DNA of 64,000 nucleotides, taken from Chromobacterium phragmitis (lineage in GTDB: Bacteria > Pseudomonadota > Gammaproteobacteria > Burkholderiales > Chromobacteriaceae). Under the pieces are notes generated by a model. The model did not search any database. It was not told where the DNA came from and saw only the letters and a list, made by a program, of their open reading frames with translations. Within the stretch, counting starts at the first letter, position 1. Each line of letters begins with the position of its first letter. The stretch covers positions 2,170,001-2,234,000 of the forward strand of contig NZ_CP029495.1 of assembly GCF_003325475.1 (NCBI RefSeq), written 5' to 3'. A program made the position numbers and the translations under genes. Below, in pieces: positions 43,330-52,072 of this stretch.

Positions 43330-43593
43330 ATGAGCGAAACCAAAGTAGTACGTACGCTGACCGGTGTTGTGGTCAGCGACAAGATGGATAAGACCGTGAC
43401 CGTTCTGGTCGAGCGCAAAGTCAAGCACCCGATCTACGGCAAGATTATCCGTCGCTCCAAGAAGTTCCACGCGCACGACGAAAACAACGAGTTCAAGGCA
43501 GGCGATCTGGTGATCATCAGCGAGTCCCGCCCGCTCTCGAAGACCAAGTCGTGGGTGGTAACTGGCCTGGTTGAGAAATCTCGTCAGGTATAA
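43330..43593 (+). CDS. rpsQ: 30S ribosomal protein S17
   Basis: An 87-residue OB-fold protein of the 30S body. It contains LTGVVVSDKMDKTVTVLVER and HPIYGKIIRRSKKFHAHDE. It is the last gene of the S10 segment; a 208-nt spacer with its own promoter follows. Confidence 0.98.
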   Translation: MSETKVVRTLTGVVVSDKMDKTVTVLVERKVKHPIYGKIIRRSKKFHAHDENNEFKAGDLVIISESRPLSKTKSWVVTGLVEKSRQV

Positions 43594-43596
43594 AGC

Positions 43597-43625
43597 TTGC
43601 AGAGGGCTGCGTCCCTCTGTATAAT
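43597..43625 (+). promoter_or_regulatory. Promoter of the spc operon
   Basis: TTGCAG, a 17-nt spacer and a perfect TATAAT between rpsQ and rplN. The position matches the spc promoter of E. coli. Confidence 0.8.
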
Positions 43626-43631
43626 GGCCAT

Positions 43632-43716
43632 CTCCTGCGCTCCATCTGCGCAGGAGTTCCGCCCTTACGGGGTCCAAAACTGGCCGTTTGACACGCCACA
43701 GAATGATCTGTGGCGT
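43632..43716 (+). promoter_or_regulatory. Structured leader of the spc operon
   Basis: Two perfect hairpins follow the promoter: CTCCTGCGC/GCGCAGGAG at 43632-43656 with a 7-nt loop, and ACGCCACAG/CTGTGGCGT at 43693-43716 with a 6-nt loop. The second is followed by TTCC only. About 85 nt of further leader precede rplN. I do not recognise a known ribosomal-protein leader class. Confidence 0.55.
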
Positions 43717-43801
43717 TTCCGCTGTTCGAGTCTGGCGAAATTGCCCAGGCTAACGGCAGTGGAAAGTGACGGATAAAGTTGGATTAGAAAGGTAATCTCA
43801 A

Positions 43802-44170
43802 ATGATCCAAATGCAGACCATGCTTGAGGTCGCTGACAACACCGGTGCGCGTCATGTGCAGTGCATCAAGGTGCTGGGTGGCTCCAAGCGTCGCTATGCT
43901 AGCGTAGGTGACATCATCAAGGTGAGCATCAAGGATGCCGCTCCGCGTGGTCGCGTCAAAAAAGGCGACGTATACAATGCGGTCGTGGTACGCACTGCCA
44001 AAGGCGTGCGCCGTCCGGATGGCTCTTTGATCAAGTTCGACAGCAATGCTGCCGTTCTGCTCAACAACAAGCTTGAGCCGATCGGCACTCGTATCTTCGG
44101 GCCCGTTACGCGTGAACTGCGTACCGAACGCTTCATGAAGATCGTATCGCTGGCTCCTGAAGTGCTGTAA
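43802..44170 (+). CDS. rplN: 50S ribosomal protein L14
   Basis: A 122-residue protein at the subunit interface. It begins MIQMQTMLEVADNTGARHV and contains GDIIKVSIKDAAPRGRVKKG. First gene of the spc operon, behind a strong promoter and a structured leader. Confidence 0.98.
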   Translation: MIQMQTMLEVADNTGARHVQCIKVLGGSKRRYASVGDIIKVSIKDAAPRGRVKKGDVYNAVVVRTAKGVRRPDGSLIKFDSNAAVLLNNKLEPIGTRIFGPVTRELRTERFMKIVSLAPEVL

Positions 44171-44179
44171 GGAGGTCAC

Positions 44180-44494
44180 ATGCGCAAAATTCGTAAAGGT
44201 GATGAAGTCGTAGTAATCACCGGCAAAGACAAAGGCAAGCGCGGTACCGTCCTGCGTGTTCTGGAAACCAAGCTGGTCGTGGAAGGCGTCAACGTCGCCA
44301 AGAAGCACCAGAAGCCGAACCCGGTACGTGGCGTAGCTGGTGGCATCGTTGAGAAGACCATGCCCATTGACGCTTCTAACGTCGCGATTTTCAATCCGGC
44401 AAGCCAAAAGGCTGACCGCGTAGGCTTCAAGGTTCTTGAAGACGGCCGCAAGGTGCGCGTGTTCAAGTCCAGCGGCGAAGTTATCGGCGCCTAA
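44180..44494 (+). CDS. rplX: 50S ribosomal protein L24
   Basis: A 104-residue assembly initiator with a KOW motif (KGDEVVVITGKDKGKRG). VEGVNVAKKHQKP is typical. SD is AAGGAGG; 9 nt after rplN. Confidence 0.98.
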   Translation: MRKIRKGDEVVVITGKDKGKRGTVLRVLETKLVVEGVNVAKKHQKPNPVRGVAGGIVEKTMPIDASNVAIFNPASQKADRVGFKVLEDGRKVRVFKSSGEVIGA

Positions 44495-44503
44495 GGAGCA
44501 AAC

Positions 44504-45043
44504 ATGGCACGTCTCTACGATTTCTACAAAGACAGCGTAGTGCCGGAACTGATGAAACAGTTCGGCTACAAGTCGATCATGCAAGTTCCGCGTATCGAGA
44601 AGATCACCGTGAACATGGGCGTGGGTGAAGCTGTTGCCGATAAAAAGGTAATGGAATTCGCCGTGGGCGACCTGGAAAAGATCGCCGGCCAGAAGCCGGT
44701 CGTCACCACCGCTCGCAAGTCCATCGCCGGCTTCAAGATCCGCGACAACTACCCGGTAGGTTGCAAGGTGACTCTGCGTCGCGAACGCATGTACGAGTTC
44801 CTGGACCGCCTGGTCACCATCGCGCTGCCGCGCGTTCGCGACTTCCGTGGTGTGTCTGCCAAGTCCTTCGATGGCCGCGGCAACTACAACATGGGCGTTA
44901 AAGAACAGATCATCTTCCCGGAAATCGAGTACGACAAGATCGATGCTCTGCGTGGTATGAACATCACTATCACCACCACGGCGAAGACTGACGAAGAGGC
45001 CCGCGCTCTGCTGGCCGCGTTCAAGTTCCCGTTCAAGGGTTAA
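44504..45043 (+). CDS. rplE: 50S ribosomal protein L5
   Basis: A 179-residue protein of the central protuberance that binds 5S rRNA. Typical segments are IEKITVNMGVGEAVADKK and GNYNMGVKEQIIFPEI. In E. coli S8 represses spc translation near this start; no comparable structure was identified here. Confidence 0.98.
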   Translation: MARLYDFYKDSVVPELMKQFGYKSIMQVPRIEKITVNMGVGEAVADKKVMEFAVGDLEKIAGQKPVVTTARKSIAGFKIRDNYPVGCKVTLRRERMYEFLDRLVTIALPRVRDFRGVSAKSFDGRGNYNMGVKEQIIFPEIEYDKIDALRGMNITITTTAKTDEEARALLAAFKFPFKG

Positions 45044-45047
45044 GCAC

Positions 45048-45353
45048 ATGGCACGACTTGCACTGATTAACCGTGAAGAGAAGCGCGTCAAGCTGGCAAA
45101 CAAGTTCTCTGCCAAGCGTGAGGCCCTGATCGCCACCATCAACAACCAGAACCTCTCGGAAGAAGAGCGTTTTGCCGCCCGTCTGCAACTGCAGCAACTG
45201 CCGCGCAACGCTTCCCCGGTACGCCAGCGTCGTCGCTGCGCCGTGACCGGTCGTCCGCGTGGTGTGTTCCGTAAATTCGGTTTGGGTCGCAACAAGCTGC
45301 GTGAGATCGCCATGAAGGGTGAGATTCCGGGTGTTGTGAAGGCCAGCTGGTAA
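45048..45353 (+). CDS. rpsN: 30S ribosomal protein S14
   Basis: A 101-residue 30S head protein. It has a single cysteine and lacks the CxxC pairs of the short zinc form, so it is the zinc-independent long type. It contains RCAVTGRPRGVFRKFGLGR. It begins 4 nt after rplE. Confidence 0.98.
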   Translation: MARLALINREEKRVKLANKFSAKREALIATINNQNLSEEERFAARLQLQQLPRNASPVRQRRRCAVTGRPRGVFRKFGLGRNKLREIAMKGEIPGVVKASW

Positions 45354-45368
45354 TAGGAGACACATAGA

Positions 45369-45764
45369 ATGAGCATGCACGATCCTATTTCCGATATGTT
45401 GACCCGCATCCGCAACGGCCAACACGCTTCCAAAGTCAAGGTTTCCATGCCTTGCTCGAAGCTGAAGGTTGCGCTGGCGCAGGTGCTGAAAGAAGAAGGC
45501 TACATCGAAGACTTCGCCGTTGCCGGCGAAGAGAAGAAGCCTGTTCTCGATATCCAGCTCAAGTACTACGCTGGCCGTCCGGTGATCGAGCGCATCGAGC
45601 GCGTATCCCGTCCTGGCCTGCGCGTGTACAAGGGCTCCACCGAAATCCCGAAGGTCATGAACGGTCTGGGCGTGGCGATCCTGTCCACTTCCAAGGGCGT
45701 GATGACCGATCGCAAAGCGCGCGCGGCCGGCATCGGCGGCGAACTGCTCTGCGTCGTGGCGTAA
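45369..45764 (+). CDS. rpsH: 30S ribosomal protein S8
   Basis: A 131-residue central-domain protein, the spc operon repressor in E. coli. It begins SMHDPISDMLTRIRNGQ and ends with GVMTDRKARAAGIGGELLC. SD is TAGGAG, 13 nt upstream of the ATG. Confidence 0.98.
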   Translation: MSMHDPISDMLTRIRNGQHASKVKVSMPCSKLKVALAQVLKEEGYIEDFAVAGEEKKPVLDIQLKYYAGRPVIERIERVSRPGLRVYKGSTEIPKVMNGLGVAILSTSKGVMTDRKARAAGIGGELLCVVA

Positions 45765-45773
45765 GGGGGTCAA

Positions 45774-46307
45774 ATGTCTCGCGTAGCTAAGAATCCGGTA
45801 GCCATTCCGGCCGGTGTCGAAGTGAAGTTCGGCGCCGCAGAAGTGACTGTGAAGGGCGCCCTGGGCTCCCTGAGCACCGCTCTGTGCAACGACGTGGAAG
45901 TGAAGCTGGACAATGGCCAGCTGACTTTCGCCGCCAAGAACGACAGCAAGTTCGCTCGTGCCATGTCCGGCACCCTGCGCGCGCTGCTGAACAACATGGT
46001 GAACGGCGTATCCAAGGGCTTCGAAAAGAAGCTGCAGCTGGTGGGCGTGGGTTACCGCGCTCAGGCTCAAGGCGATACCCTGAACCTGTCTCTGGGTTTC
46101 TCGCACCCGGTGGCTCACAAGATGCCCGCTGGCATCAAGGTTGAGACCCCGACTCAGACCGAGATCTTGGTCAAGGGCGCTGACAAGCAGCTCGTGGGCC
46201 AGATCGCAGCCGAAATCCGCGCTTACCGTTCGCCGGAGCCTTACAAGGGCAAGGGTGTTCGTTACGCCGATGAGGTTGTGGTTCTGAAAGAAACCAAGAA
46301 GAAGTAA
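45774..46307 (+). CDS. rplF: 50S ribosomal protein L6
   Basis: A 177-residue protein near the sarcin-ricin loop. It begins SRVAKNPVAIPAGVEV; the second domain contains VGVGYRAQAQGDTLNLSLGF and the C-terminal PEPYKGKGVRYADE. Length is normal. Confidence 0.98.
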   Translation: MSRVAKNPVAIPAGVEVKFGAAEVTVKGALGSLSTALCNDVEVKLDNGQLTFAAKNDSKFARAMSGTLRALLNNMVNGVSKGFEKKLQLVGVGYRAQAQGDTLNLSLGFSHPVAHKMPAGIKVETPTQTEILVKGADKQLVGQIAAEIRAYRSPEPYKGKGVRYADEVVVLKETKKK

Positions 46308-46320
46308 CTGAGGCACTGAC

Positions 46321-46674
46321 ATGGACAAGAAACAGACTCGACTCCGCCGCGCACGCAAAACCCGTGCCCGGATCGCGGAGCTCAAGATGGTGCGTCTCTC
46401 TGTACACCGCACCAATAGCCACATTTATGCCCAGATCATCGACGAGACCGGCAACAAGGTTCTGGCCAGCGCTTCGTCGCTGGAAGCCGATGTTCGCGCC
46501 GCGATGGCCAATGGTGGCAACGTGGCGGCCGCAGCCGTGATCGGCAAGCGCATTGCCGAAAAGGCAAAGGCCGCTGGCATCGAGCAAGTCGCTTTCGACC
46601 GTTCCGGTTTCAAATACCACGGTCGCATGAAGGCACTGGCTGACGCCGCTCGCGAACACGGCCTCGTATTCTAA
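46321..46674 (+). CDS. rplR: 50S ribosomal protein L18
   Basis: A 117-residue 5S rRNA-binding protein. Typical are LRRARKTRARIAELKMVRL, RTNSHIYAQIID and the C-terminal FDRSGFKYHGRMKALADAAR. It follows rplF by 13 nt. Confidence 0.98.
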   Translation: MDKKQTRLRRARKTRARIAELKMVRLSVHRTNSHIYAQIIDETGNKVLASASSLEADVRAAMANGGNVAAAAVIGKRIAEKAKAAGIEQVAFDRSGFKYHGRMKALADAAREHGLVF

Positions 46675-46687
46675 TTCGGAGTAAAGA

Positions 46688-47206
46688 ATGGCTAAGCACG
46701 AAATGGAAGATCGCGGCGACGGTCTGGTCGAGAAAATGATCAGCGTCAACCGCGTCACCAAAGTGGTCAAGGGCGGCCGTATCATGGCTTTCTCCGCCCT
46801 GACCGTGGTTGGTGATGGCGACGGCGGTATCGGCATGGGTAAAGGCCGTTCCAAGGAAGTTCCGGTTGCCGTACAAAAGGCGATGGAACAAGCCCGCCAC
46901 AACATGGTTAAGATCCCGCTGAAGAACGGTACCCTGCAGCACACCGTCATCGGCAAGCACGGTGCCACCACCGTCTTCATCCAGCCTGCCAAAGAAGGTA
47001 CTGGCGTGAAGGCCGGCGGCCCGATGCGCGCGATCTTTGACGCAATGGGTGTTCACAATGTTTCGGCCAAGATTCACGGCTCCACCAACCCGTACAACGT
47101 GGTGCGTGCGACCCTGAACGGCCTGAGCAACATCAACACCCCGGCGCAAATCGCCGCCAAGCGTGGCCTGAGCGTCGAGGACATCCTGGGGGTGGGTCAT
47201 GAGTAA
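46688..47206 (+). CDS. rpsE: 30S ribosomal protein S5
   Basis: A 172-residue protein that safeguards decoding fidelity. It contains EKMISVNRVTKVVKGGRIM, GDGDGGIGMGKGRSKEVPVA and GVHNVSAKIHGSTNPYNVV. The loop where spectinomycin-resistance changes arise is of normal length. The last 8 nt overlap rpmD. Confidence 0.98.
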   Translation: MAKHEMEDRGDGLVEKMISVNRVTKVVKGGRIMAFSALTVVGDGDGGIGMGKGRSKEVPVAVQKAMEQARHNMVKIPLKNGTLQHTVIGKHGATTVFIQPAKEGTGVKAGGPMRAIFDAMGVHNVSAKIHGSTNPYNVVRATLNGLSNINTPAQIAAKRGLSVEDILGVGHE

Positions 47207-47384
47207 CGCCAAGACTGTCAAGGTCACTCTGGTAAAGAGCCTGATCGGTCGCCTGGAGTCTCACAAGGCCTGCGCCCGTGGTCTGGGTCTGCGTAAGATC
47301 CGCCAGACCGTAGAAGTGCTCGATACCCCTGAAAACCGTGGCATGATCAACAAGATCAGCTACCTGCTCAAATTCGAGGGCTAA
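47199..47384 (+). CDS. rpmD: 50S ribosomal protein L30
   Basis: A 61-residue small ferredoxin-fold protein. It contains VTLVKSLIGRLESHKACARG and LGLRKIRQTVEV. Starts inside the 3' end of rpsE. Confidence 0.97.
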   Translation: MSNAKTVKVTLVKSLIGRLESHKACARGLGLRKIRQTVEVLDTPENRGMINKISYLLKFEG

Positions 47385-47387
47385 GAG

Positions 47388-47819
47388 ATGCTGCTGAACA
47401 CCGTACAACCGGGCGTCGGCGCCAAGCATGCCAAGCGCCGTGTCGGCCGTGGCATCGGCTCCGGCCTGGGCAAGACTTGCGGCCGCGGCCACAAGGGTCA
47501 GAAGAGCCGTGCCGGTGGTTTCCACAAGGTGGGCTTCGAAGGCGGTCAAATGCCGCTGCAACGTCGTTTGCCGAAGCGCGGCTTCAAGTCGCTGACGGCT
47601 CGCTTCGTTTGCGAAGTTCGCTTGTCCGAACTGAACCTGCTGCCGGTCGATGAAATCGATCTGCTGGCTCTCAAGCAAGCCGGTCTGGTGTCCGCTCAGG
47701 CGCAAGTTGCCAAAGTGGTCCTGTCCGGCAAGGTTGAGCGCGCGGTCAAACTGCGTGGTATCAGCGTTACCGCTGGCGCCCGCGCTGCCATCGAGGCTGC
47801 CGGCGGCAGCATTGAATAA
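47388..47819 (+). CDS. rplO: 50S ribosomal protein L15
   Basis: A 143-residue late-assembly protein with a long unstructured N-terminus (VGRGIGSGLGKTCGRGHKGQ, then KSRAGG). It starts 4 nt after rpmD and precedes secY by 11 nt. Confidence 0.98.
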   Translation: MLLNTVQPGVGAKHAKRRVGRGIGSGLGKTCGRGHKGQKSRAGGFHKVGFEGGQMPLQRRLPKRGFKSLTARFVCEVRLSELNLLPVDEIDLLALKQAGLVSAQAQVAKVVLSGKVERAVKLRGISVTAGARAAIEAAGGSIE

Positions 47820-47830
47820 GGCATAAATTT

Positions 47831-49150
47831 GTGGCGAATACTTCTCTAGTGGCCAATGCCAATAAGTTTGGTGATCTGAAGCGTCGTATCTGGTTCCTGA
47901 TTGGCGCGCTGATCGTTTATCGCATCGGCGCCCATATTCCGGTTCCGGGTATCAACCCTGCCGAACTAGCGAAGTTGTTCCACGCACCGCAGACGGGCCT
48001 GCTCGACATGTTCAACATGTTCTCGGGCGGTGCCCTGTCGAGGTTTACGGTATTTGCCCTGGGCATCATGCCGTACATCTCGGCTTCCATCATTCTGCAG
48101 CTTGCGGCCGAGGTTATGCCTAGCCTGAAGCAGCTGAAGAAGGAAGGCGATGCGGGACGTCGCAAGATAACCCAGTACACGCGTTATGCCACTGTCGCGC
48201 TCGCAACTTTCCAAAGTTTCGGCATCGCGGCGATGTTGTATAAGCAGCCTAATCTGGTGATGACTGCTCAGTGGGAGTTTTATCTGACAACCGTGGTGTC
48301 CCTGGTCACCGGAACCATGTTCCTGATGTGGTTGGGTGAACAGATCACCGAGCGGGGTATCGGCAACGGTATCTCTCTGATCATCTGCGCGGGTATTGCT
48401 TCGGGTGTTCCCGGGGCGATTGGTAAAACCCTGACTCTGGTTAGTCAGAATAGCTTGTCCATTCCGTTTGCTATCCTGCTGTTTGCCGCGGTGGCGCTGG
48501 TTACCTTTATCGTTGTGTACGCCGAGCGCGGTCAACGAAAGGTGCTGGTCAACTACGCCAAGCGCCAGGTGGGCAATCGCGTCATGCAGGGCCAGAGCAC
48601 GCATTTGCCGCTCAAGCTCAACATGGCGGGGGTGATTCCTCCGATCTTCGCCTCCAGCATCATCCTGTTCCCGGCCACCATTCTTGGTTGGTTTGGCCAG
48701 GGTGAGCACATGGCTTGGTTGAAGGGCGTGGCCGACAAGCTGCACCCGGGTCAGCCGATCTATGTGTTGCTGTACGCGGCGGCGATCATCTTCTTCTGCT
48801 ACTTCTACACGGCGTTGGTATTCAACCCGAAGGAAACGGCGGACAACCTGAAGAAGAGCGGGGCGTTCATCCCGGGCATCCGTCCAGGTGAGCAGACTTC
48901 TCGTTACATCGAGAAGATCATTCTGCGGCTGACGCTGATCGGTGCGATCTACATCACGCTGGTCTGCCTGTTGCCGGAGTTCCTGATCCTGAAGTGGAAC
49001 GTGCCGTTCTACTTCGGTGGTACGTCGCTGCTGATTCTGGTCGTGGTGACGATGGACTTCATGGCGCAGGTTCAGTCCTACGTGCTGTCGCATCAGTACG
49101 AGAGCTTGCTTAAGAAGGCCAACTTCAAAGGCAACGCCCTTACCCGCTGA
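47831..49150 (+). CDS. secY: Preprotein translocase subunit SecY
   Basis: The 439-residue channel of the Sec translocon with ten transmembrane helices. Typical features are the N-terminal FGDLKRRIWFLIGALIVYRI, the plug region GGALSRFTVFALGIMPYISA, and the cytoplasmic loop KRQVGNRVMQGQSTHLPLK. The start is GTG, with a weak SD (AAGG, 10 nt away). Its partner secE lies in the same cluster at 22051-22407. Confidence 0.98.
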   Translation: MANTSLVANANKFGDLKRRIWFLIGALIVYRIGAHIPVPGINPAELAKLFHAPQTGLLDMFNMFSGGALSRFTVFALGIMPYISASIILQLAAEVMPSLKQLKKEGDAGRRKITQYTRYATVALATFQSFGIAAMLYKQPNLVMTAQWEFYLTTVVSLVTGTMFLMWLGEQITERGIGNGISLIICAGIASGVPGAIGKTLTLVSQNSLSIPFAILLFAAVALVTFIVVYAERGQRKVLVNYAKRQVGNRVMQGQSTHLPLKLNMAGVIPPIFASSIILFPATILGWFGQGEHMAWLKGVADKLHPGQPIYVLLYAAAIIFFCYFYTALVFNPKETADNLKKSGAFIPGIRPGEQTSRYIEKIILRLTLIGAIYITLVCLLPEFLILKWNVPFYFGGTSLLILVVVTMDFMAQVQSYVLSHQYESLLKKANFKGNALTR

Positions 49151-49173
49151 CATACGAGTTGACACTGGGTTAT

Positions 49174-49392
49174 ATGGCTAAGGAAGACACTATCCAGATG
49201 CAGGGCGAGATCTTGGAAAATTTGCCCAGCGCAACTTTCAAGATCAAGCTTGAAAATGGACACGTGGTACTCGGGCATATCTCTGGGAAGATGCGGATGC
49301 ATTACATCCGCATCCTGCCAGGCGACAAGGTGACTGTGGAGTTGACTCCATACGATCTGTCCCGGGCCCGCATTGTGTTCCGTGCGAAGTAA
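49174..49392 (+). CDS. infA: Translation initiation factor IF-1
   Basis: A 72-residue OB-fold factor occupying the ribosomal A site during initiation. It begins MAKEDTIQMQGEILENLPSA, and contains HISGKMRMHYIRILPGDKV. An open frame begins 15 nt earlier, but MAKED is the family start. It sits between secY and rpmJ, the usual order. Confidence 0.97.
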   Translation: MAKEDTIQMQGEILENLPSATFKIKLENGHVVLGHISGKMRMHYIRILPGDKVTVELTPYDLSRARIVFRAK

Positions 49393-49429
49393 CGCATTCG
49401 CTCTTTTTTGGATTTGAAAGGATCTGAAC

Positions 49430-49543
49430 ATGCGAGTACAGCCTTCTGTAAAGAAGATTTGCCGTAATTGCAAAATCATTCGTCGCAATCGCGTGGTACG
49501 CGTGATCTGCACGGACCCGCGTCACAAGCAAAAGCAAGGCTAA
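49430..49543 (+). CDS. rpmJ: 50S ribosomal protein L36 (zinc-binding form)
   Basis: A 37-residue protein, among the smallest genes in the window. It keeps the zinc ligands C11, C14, C27 and H32 (C-x2-C-x12-C-x4-H), so it is the zinc-dependent form. Begins MRVQPSVKKICRNC. SD is AAAGGA. A promoter for the alpha operon follows. Confidence 0.96.
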   Translation: MRVQPSVKKICRNCKIIRRNRVVRVICTDPRHKQKQG

Positions 49544-49546
49544 CAT

Positions 49547-49575
49547 TTGTTAGTCTTCGATTTGCGTGATACAAT
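49547..49575 (+). promoter_or_regulatory. Promoter of the alpha operon
   Basis: TTGTTA, a 17-nt spacer and TACAAT between rpmJ and rpsM. The -10 matches 5 of 6 and the position fits the separate alpha operon known in E. coli. Confidence 0.7.
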
Positions 49576-49583
49576 CGCAAACT

Positions 49584-49609
49584 TTTCAAGGTCTTATTTC
49601 AAGGTCTTA
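49584..49609 (+). repeat. Tandem 13-bp direct repeat in the rpsM leader
   Basis: TTTCAAGGTCTTA occurs twice without a gap, starting at 49584 and 49597. It begins 8 nt after the -10 element, so it lies at the transcript start, in the region where S4 autoregulation acts in E. coli. Confidence 0.85.
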
Positions 49610-49626
49610 AGGCTTAAGGAAAGAGT

Positions 49627-49989
49627 ATGGCCCGTATTGCAGGGGTAAACATCCCCAATCATGCGCATGCCGTTATCGGCCTGCAGGCAATCTTCGGCGT
49701 CGGTCAGACTCGCGCGCAGCACATTTGTGCCGCAGCCAGCGTGAATCCCTCCACCAAGGTGAAGGATCTGACTGAAGCTGAAATGGAAGCTCTGCGTGAT
49801 CAAGTGGCTAAGTTCACTGTTGAAGGTGACCTGCGTCGCGAAATCACCATGAGCATCAAGCGTCTGATGGACATGGGCTGCTACCGCGGCTTCCGCCATC
49901 GTCGCGGCTTGCCGTGCCGCGGTCAGCGCACTCGCACCAATGCTCGCACTCGCAAGGGTCCGCGCAAGGCGATCGCCGGCAAGAAGTAA
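49627..49989 (+). CDS. rpsM: 30S ribosomal protein S13
   Basis: A 120-residue protein bridging the 30S head to the 50S subunit. It begins ARIAGVNIPNHAHAVIGLQA, and contains the helix-hairpin segment and CYRGFRHRRGLPCRGQRTRT. First gene of the alpha operon. Confidence 0.98.
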   Translation: MARIAGVNIPNHAHAVIGLQAIFGVGQTRAQHICAAASVNPSTKVKDLTEAEMEALRDQVAKFTVEGDLRREITMSIKRLMDMGCYRGFRHRRGLPCRGQRTRTNARTRKGPRKAIAGKK

Positions 49990-50006
49990 ACTAAGGAACA
50001 CAGATA

Positions 50007-50402
<396 letters not shown>

Positions 50403-50420
50403 TTCGGAGAGTGTGAGAAC

Positions 50421-51041
50421 ATGGCACGTTATATTGGCCCGAAGTGTAAGCTCGCTCGTCGTGAAGGCACCGACCTTTTCCTGAAGAGCGCGCGTCGTGC
50501 ACTGGATTCCAAATGCAAACTGGACGCGGCTCCTGGTCAACACGGCGCCCGTCGCGGCCGCCTGTCCGACTACGGCGTCCAGCTGCGTGAAAAGCAGAAA
50601 ATCCGCCGCATCTACGGCGTACTCGAGCGTCAGTTCCGCAACTACTTTGCGGAAGCTGTGCGCCGCAAGGGCTCCACGGGTGAAAACCTGCTGAAGCTGC
50701 TTGAGTCCCGCCTGGACAACGTTGTATATCGCATGGGCTTTGGCTCCACTCGCGCCGAAGCGCGCCAGCTGGTTAGCCACAAGGCTATCGTTGTGAACGG
50801 CCAGGTTGTGAACATTCCGTCCTACCAGGTTAAAGCCGGTGACGTAGTGTCCGTCCGCGAAAAGGCCAAGAAGCAGGCTCGCATCGTCGAAGGCCTGGCT
50901 CTGGCTGAGCAAGGTGGCTTCCCGTCTTGGGTGTTGGTTGACTCCAAGAAAATGGAAGGCACTTTCAAATCCGCTCCGGAACGTTCCGAACTGTCTAGCG
51001 ATATCAACGAACAACTCGTTGTGGAATTCTACTCCAAGTAA
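50421..51041 (+). CDS. rpsD: 30S ribosomal protein S4
   Basis: A 206-residue 16S rRNA 5'-domain assembly initiator and, in E. coli, repressor of the alpha operon. It begins ARYIGPKCKLARREGTDLFL and has an S4 RNA-binding domain (SRLDNVVYRMGF, VNGQVVNIPSY). It lacks the four-Cys zinc cluster of the zinc-binding S4 type. Confidence 0.98.
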   Translation: MARYIGPKCKLARREGTDLFLKSARRALDSKCKLDAAPGQHGARRGRLSDYGVQLREKQKIRRIYGVLERQFRNYFAEAVRRKGSTGENLLKLLESRLDNVVYRMGFGSTRAEARQLVSHKAIVVNGQVVNIPSYQVKAGDVVSVREKAKKQARIVEGLALAEQGGFPSWVLVDSKKMEGTFKSAPERSELSSDINEQLVVEFYSK

Positions 51042-51064
51042 TCGCTAGCTCTTAGGGAATGACT

Positions 51065-52048
51065 ATGCAAAACAGCGCTTCGGAATTTCTGAAACCTCGT
51101 CTGATCGATGTTCAGCCGGTTTCCGCCACTCACGCTCGCGTGTCGATGGAACCGTTCGAGCGCGGCTACGCCCATACGCTGGGCAATTCGCTGCGCCGCA
51201 TCCTGCTGTCGTCGATGCCGGGCTATGCTCCGACCGAAGTGACTATCGCTGGCGTTTTGCATGAGTATTCCGCGCTTGATGGCGTGCGGGAGGATGTCGT
51301 CGACATCCTTCTCAACCTCAAGGGCGTAGTGCTTAAGCTGCATGGTCGCGACAGTGTCGTGCTGACCTTGAAAAAGGAAGGCGAGGGCGCTGTCTTGGCT
51401 AGCGATATCGAGCTGCCGCATGATGTGGAAGTGATCAATCCGGAACACGTGATTTGTCACATCTCCGCAGGCGGCAAGATCGACATGGAGGTCAAGGTGG
51501 AGAAGGGCCGCGGCTATCAGCCGGTGTCCGTTCGCACCAGCCATGACGACAACCGTTCCATCGGTACCATCCAACTGGACGCTTCCTTCTCGCCGGTTCG
51601 CCGCGTGAGCTTCGCTGTGGAAAGCGCCCGTGTGGAACAGCGTACCGACCTCGACCGCCTGGTTCTCGACATCGAGACCAACGGCGTGATCGAGCCGGAG
51701 CAGGCTGTGCGCAACGCAGCCCGCATCCTGATGGATCAGCTGTCGATCTTTGCCGACCTCCAAGGCACAGCGGTTGAAGAAGTCGTTGAAAAGGCGCCGC
51801 CGATCGATCCGATCCTGCTGCGTCCGGTAGACGATCTTGAACTGACGGTCCGTTCGGCCAACTGCCTGAAAGCAGAGAACATTTATTACATCGGCGATCT
51901 GATCCAGCGCACCGAAACCGAGCTTCTGAAGACTCCGAACCTCGGCCGCAAGTCGCTGAACGAGATCAAGGAAGTTCTCGCTTCCAAGGGCCTGACTCTC
52001 GGCATGAAGCTCGAGAACTGGCCTCCGGCTGGTCTGGAAAAGCCGTAA
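51065..52048 (+). CDS. rpoA: RNA polymerase alpha subunit
   Basis: The 327-residue subunit that nucleates RNA polymerase assembly. The N-terminal domain contains PFERGYAHTLGNSLRRILLS and EPEQAVRNAARILMDQLSIF; the C-terminal domain (SANCLKAENIYYIGDLIQRT, LGRKSLNEIKEVLASKGLTL) binds UP elements and activators. I choose ATG 51065, 6 nt after AGGGA, over ATG 51059, and MQNSASEFLKPR fits the family start. Confidence 0.98.
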   Translation: MQNSASEFLKPRLIDVQPVSATHARVSMEPFERGYAHTLGNSLRRILLSSMPGYAPTEVTIAGVLHEYSALDGVREDVVDILLNLKGVVLKLHGRDSVVLTLKKEGEGAVLASDIELPHDVEVINPEHVICHISAGGKIDMEVKVEKGRGYQPVSVRTSHDDNRSIGTIQLDASFSPVRRVSFAVESARVEQRTDLDRLVLDIETNGVIEPEQAVRNAARILMDQLSIFADLQGTAVEEVVEKAPPIDPILLRPVDDLELTVRSANCLKAENIYYIGDLIQRTETELLKTPNLGRKSLNEIKEVLASKGLTLGMKLENWPPAGLEKP

Positions 52049-52072
52049 GTTTGAGACTAAAGGACATTAACA

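Noticed and set aside
43784..46424. Long - strand open frames opposite the spc operon
   Set aside because: Antisense shadows of a dense run of well-identified ribosomal protein genes; no SD or family similarity.
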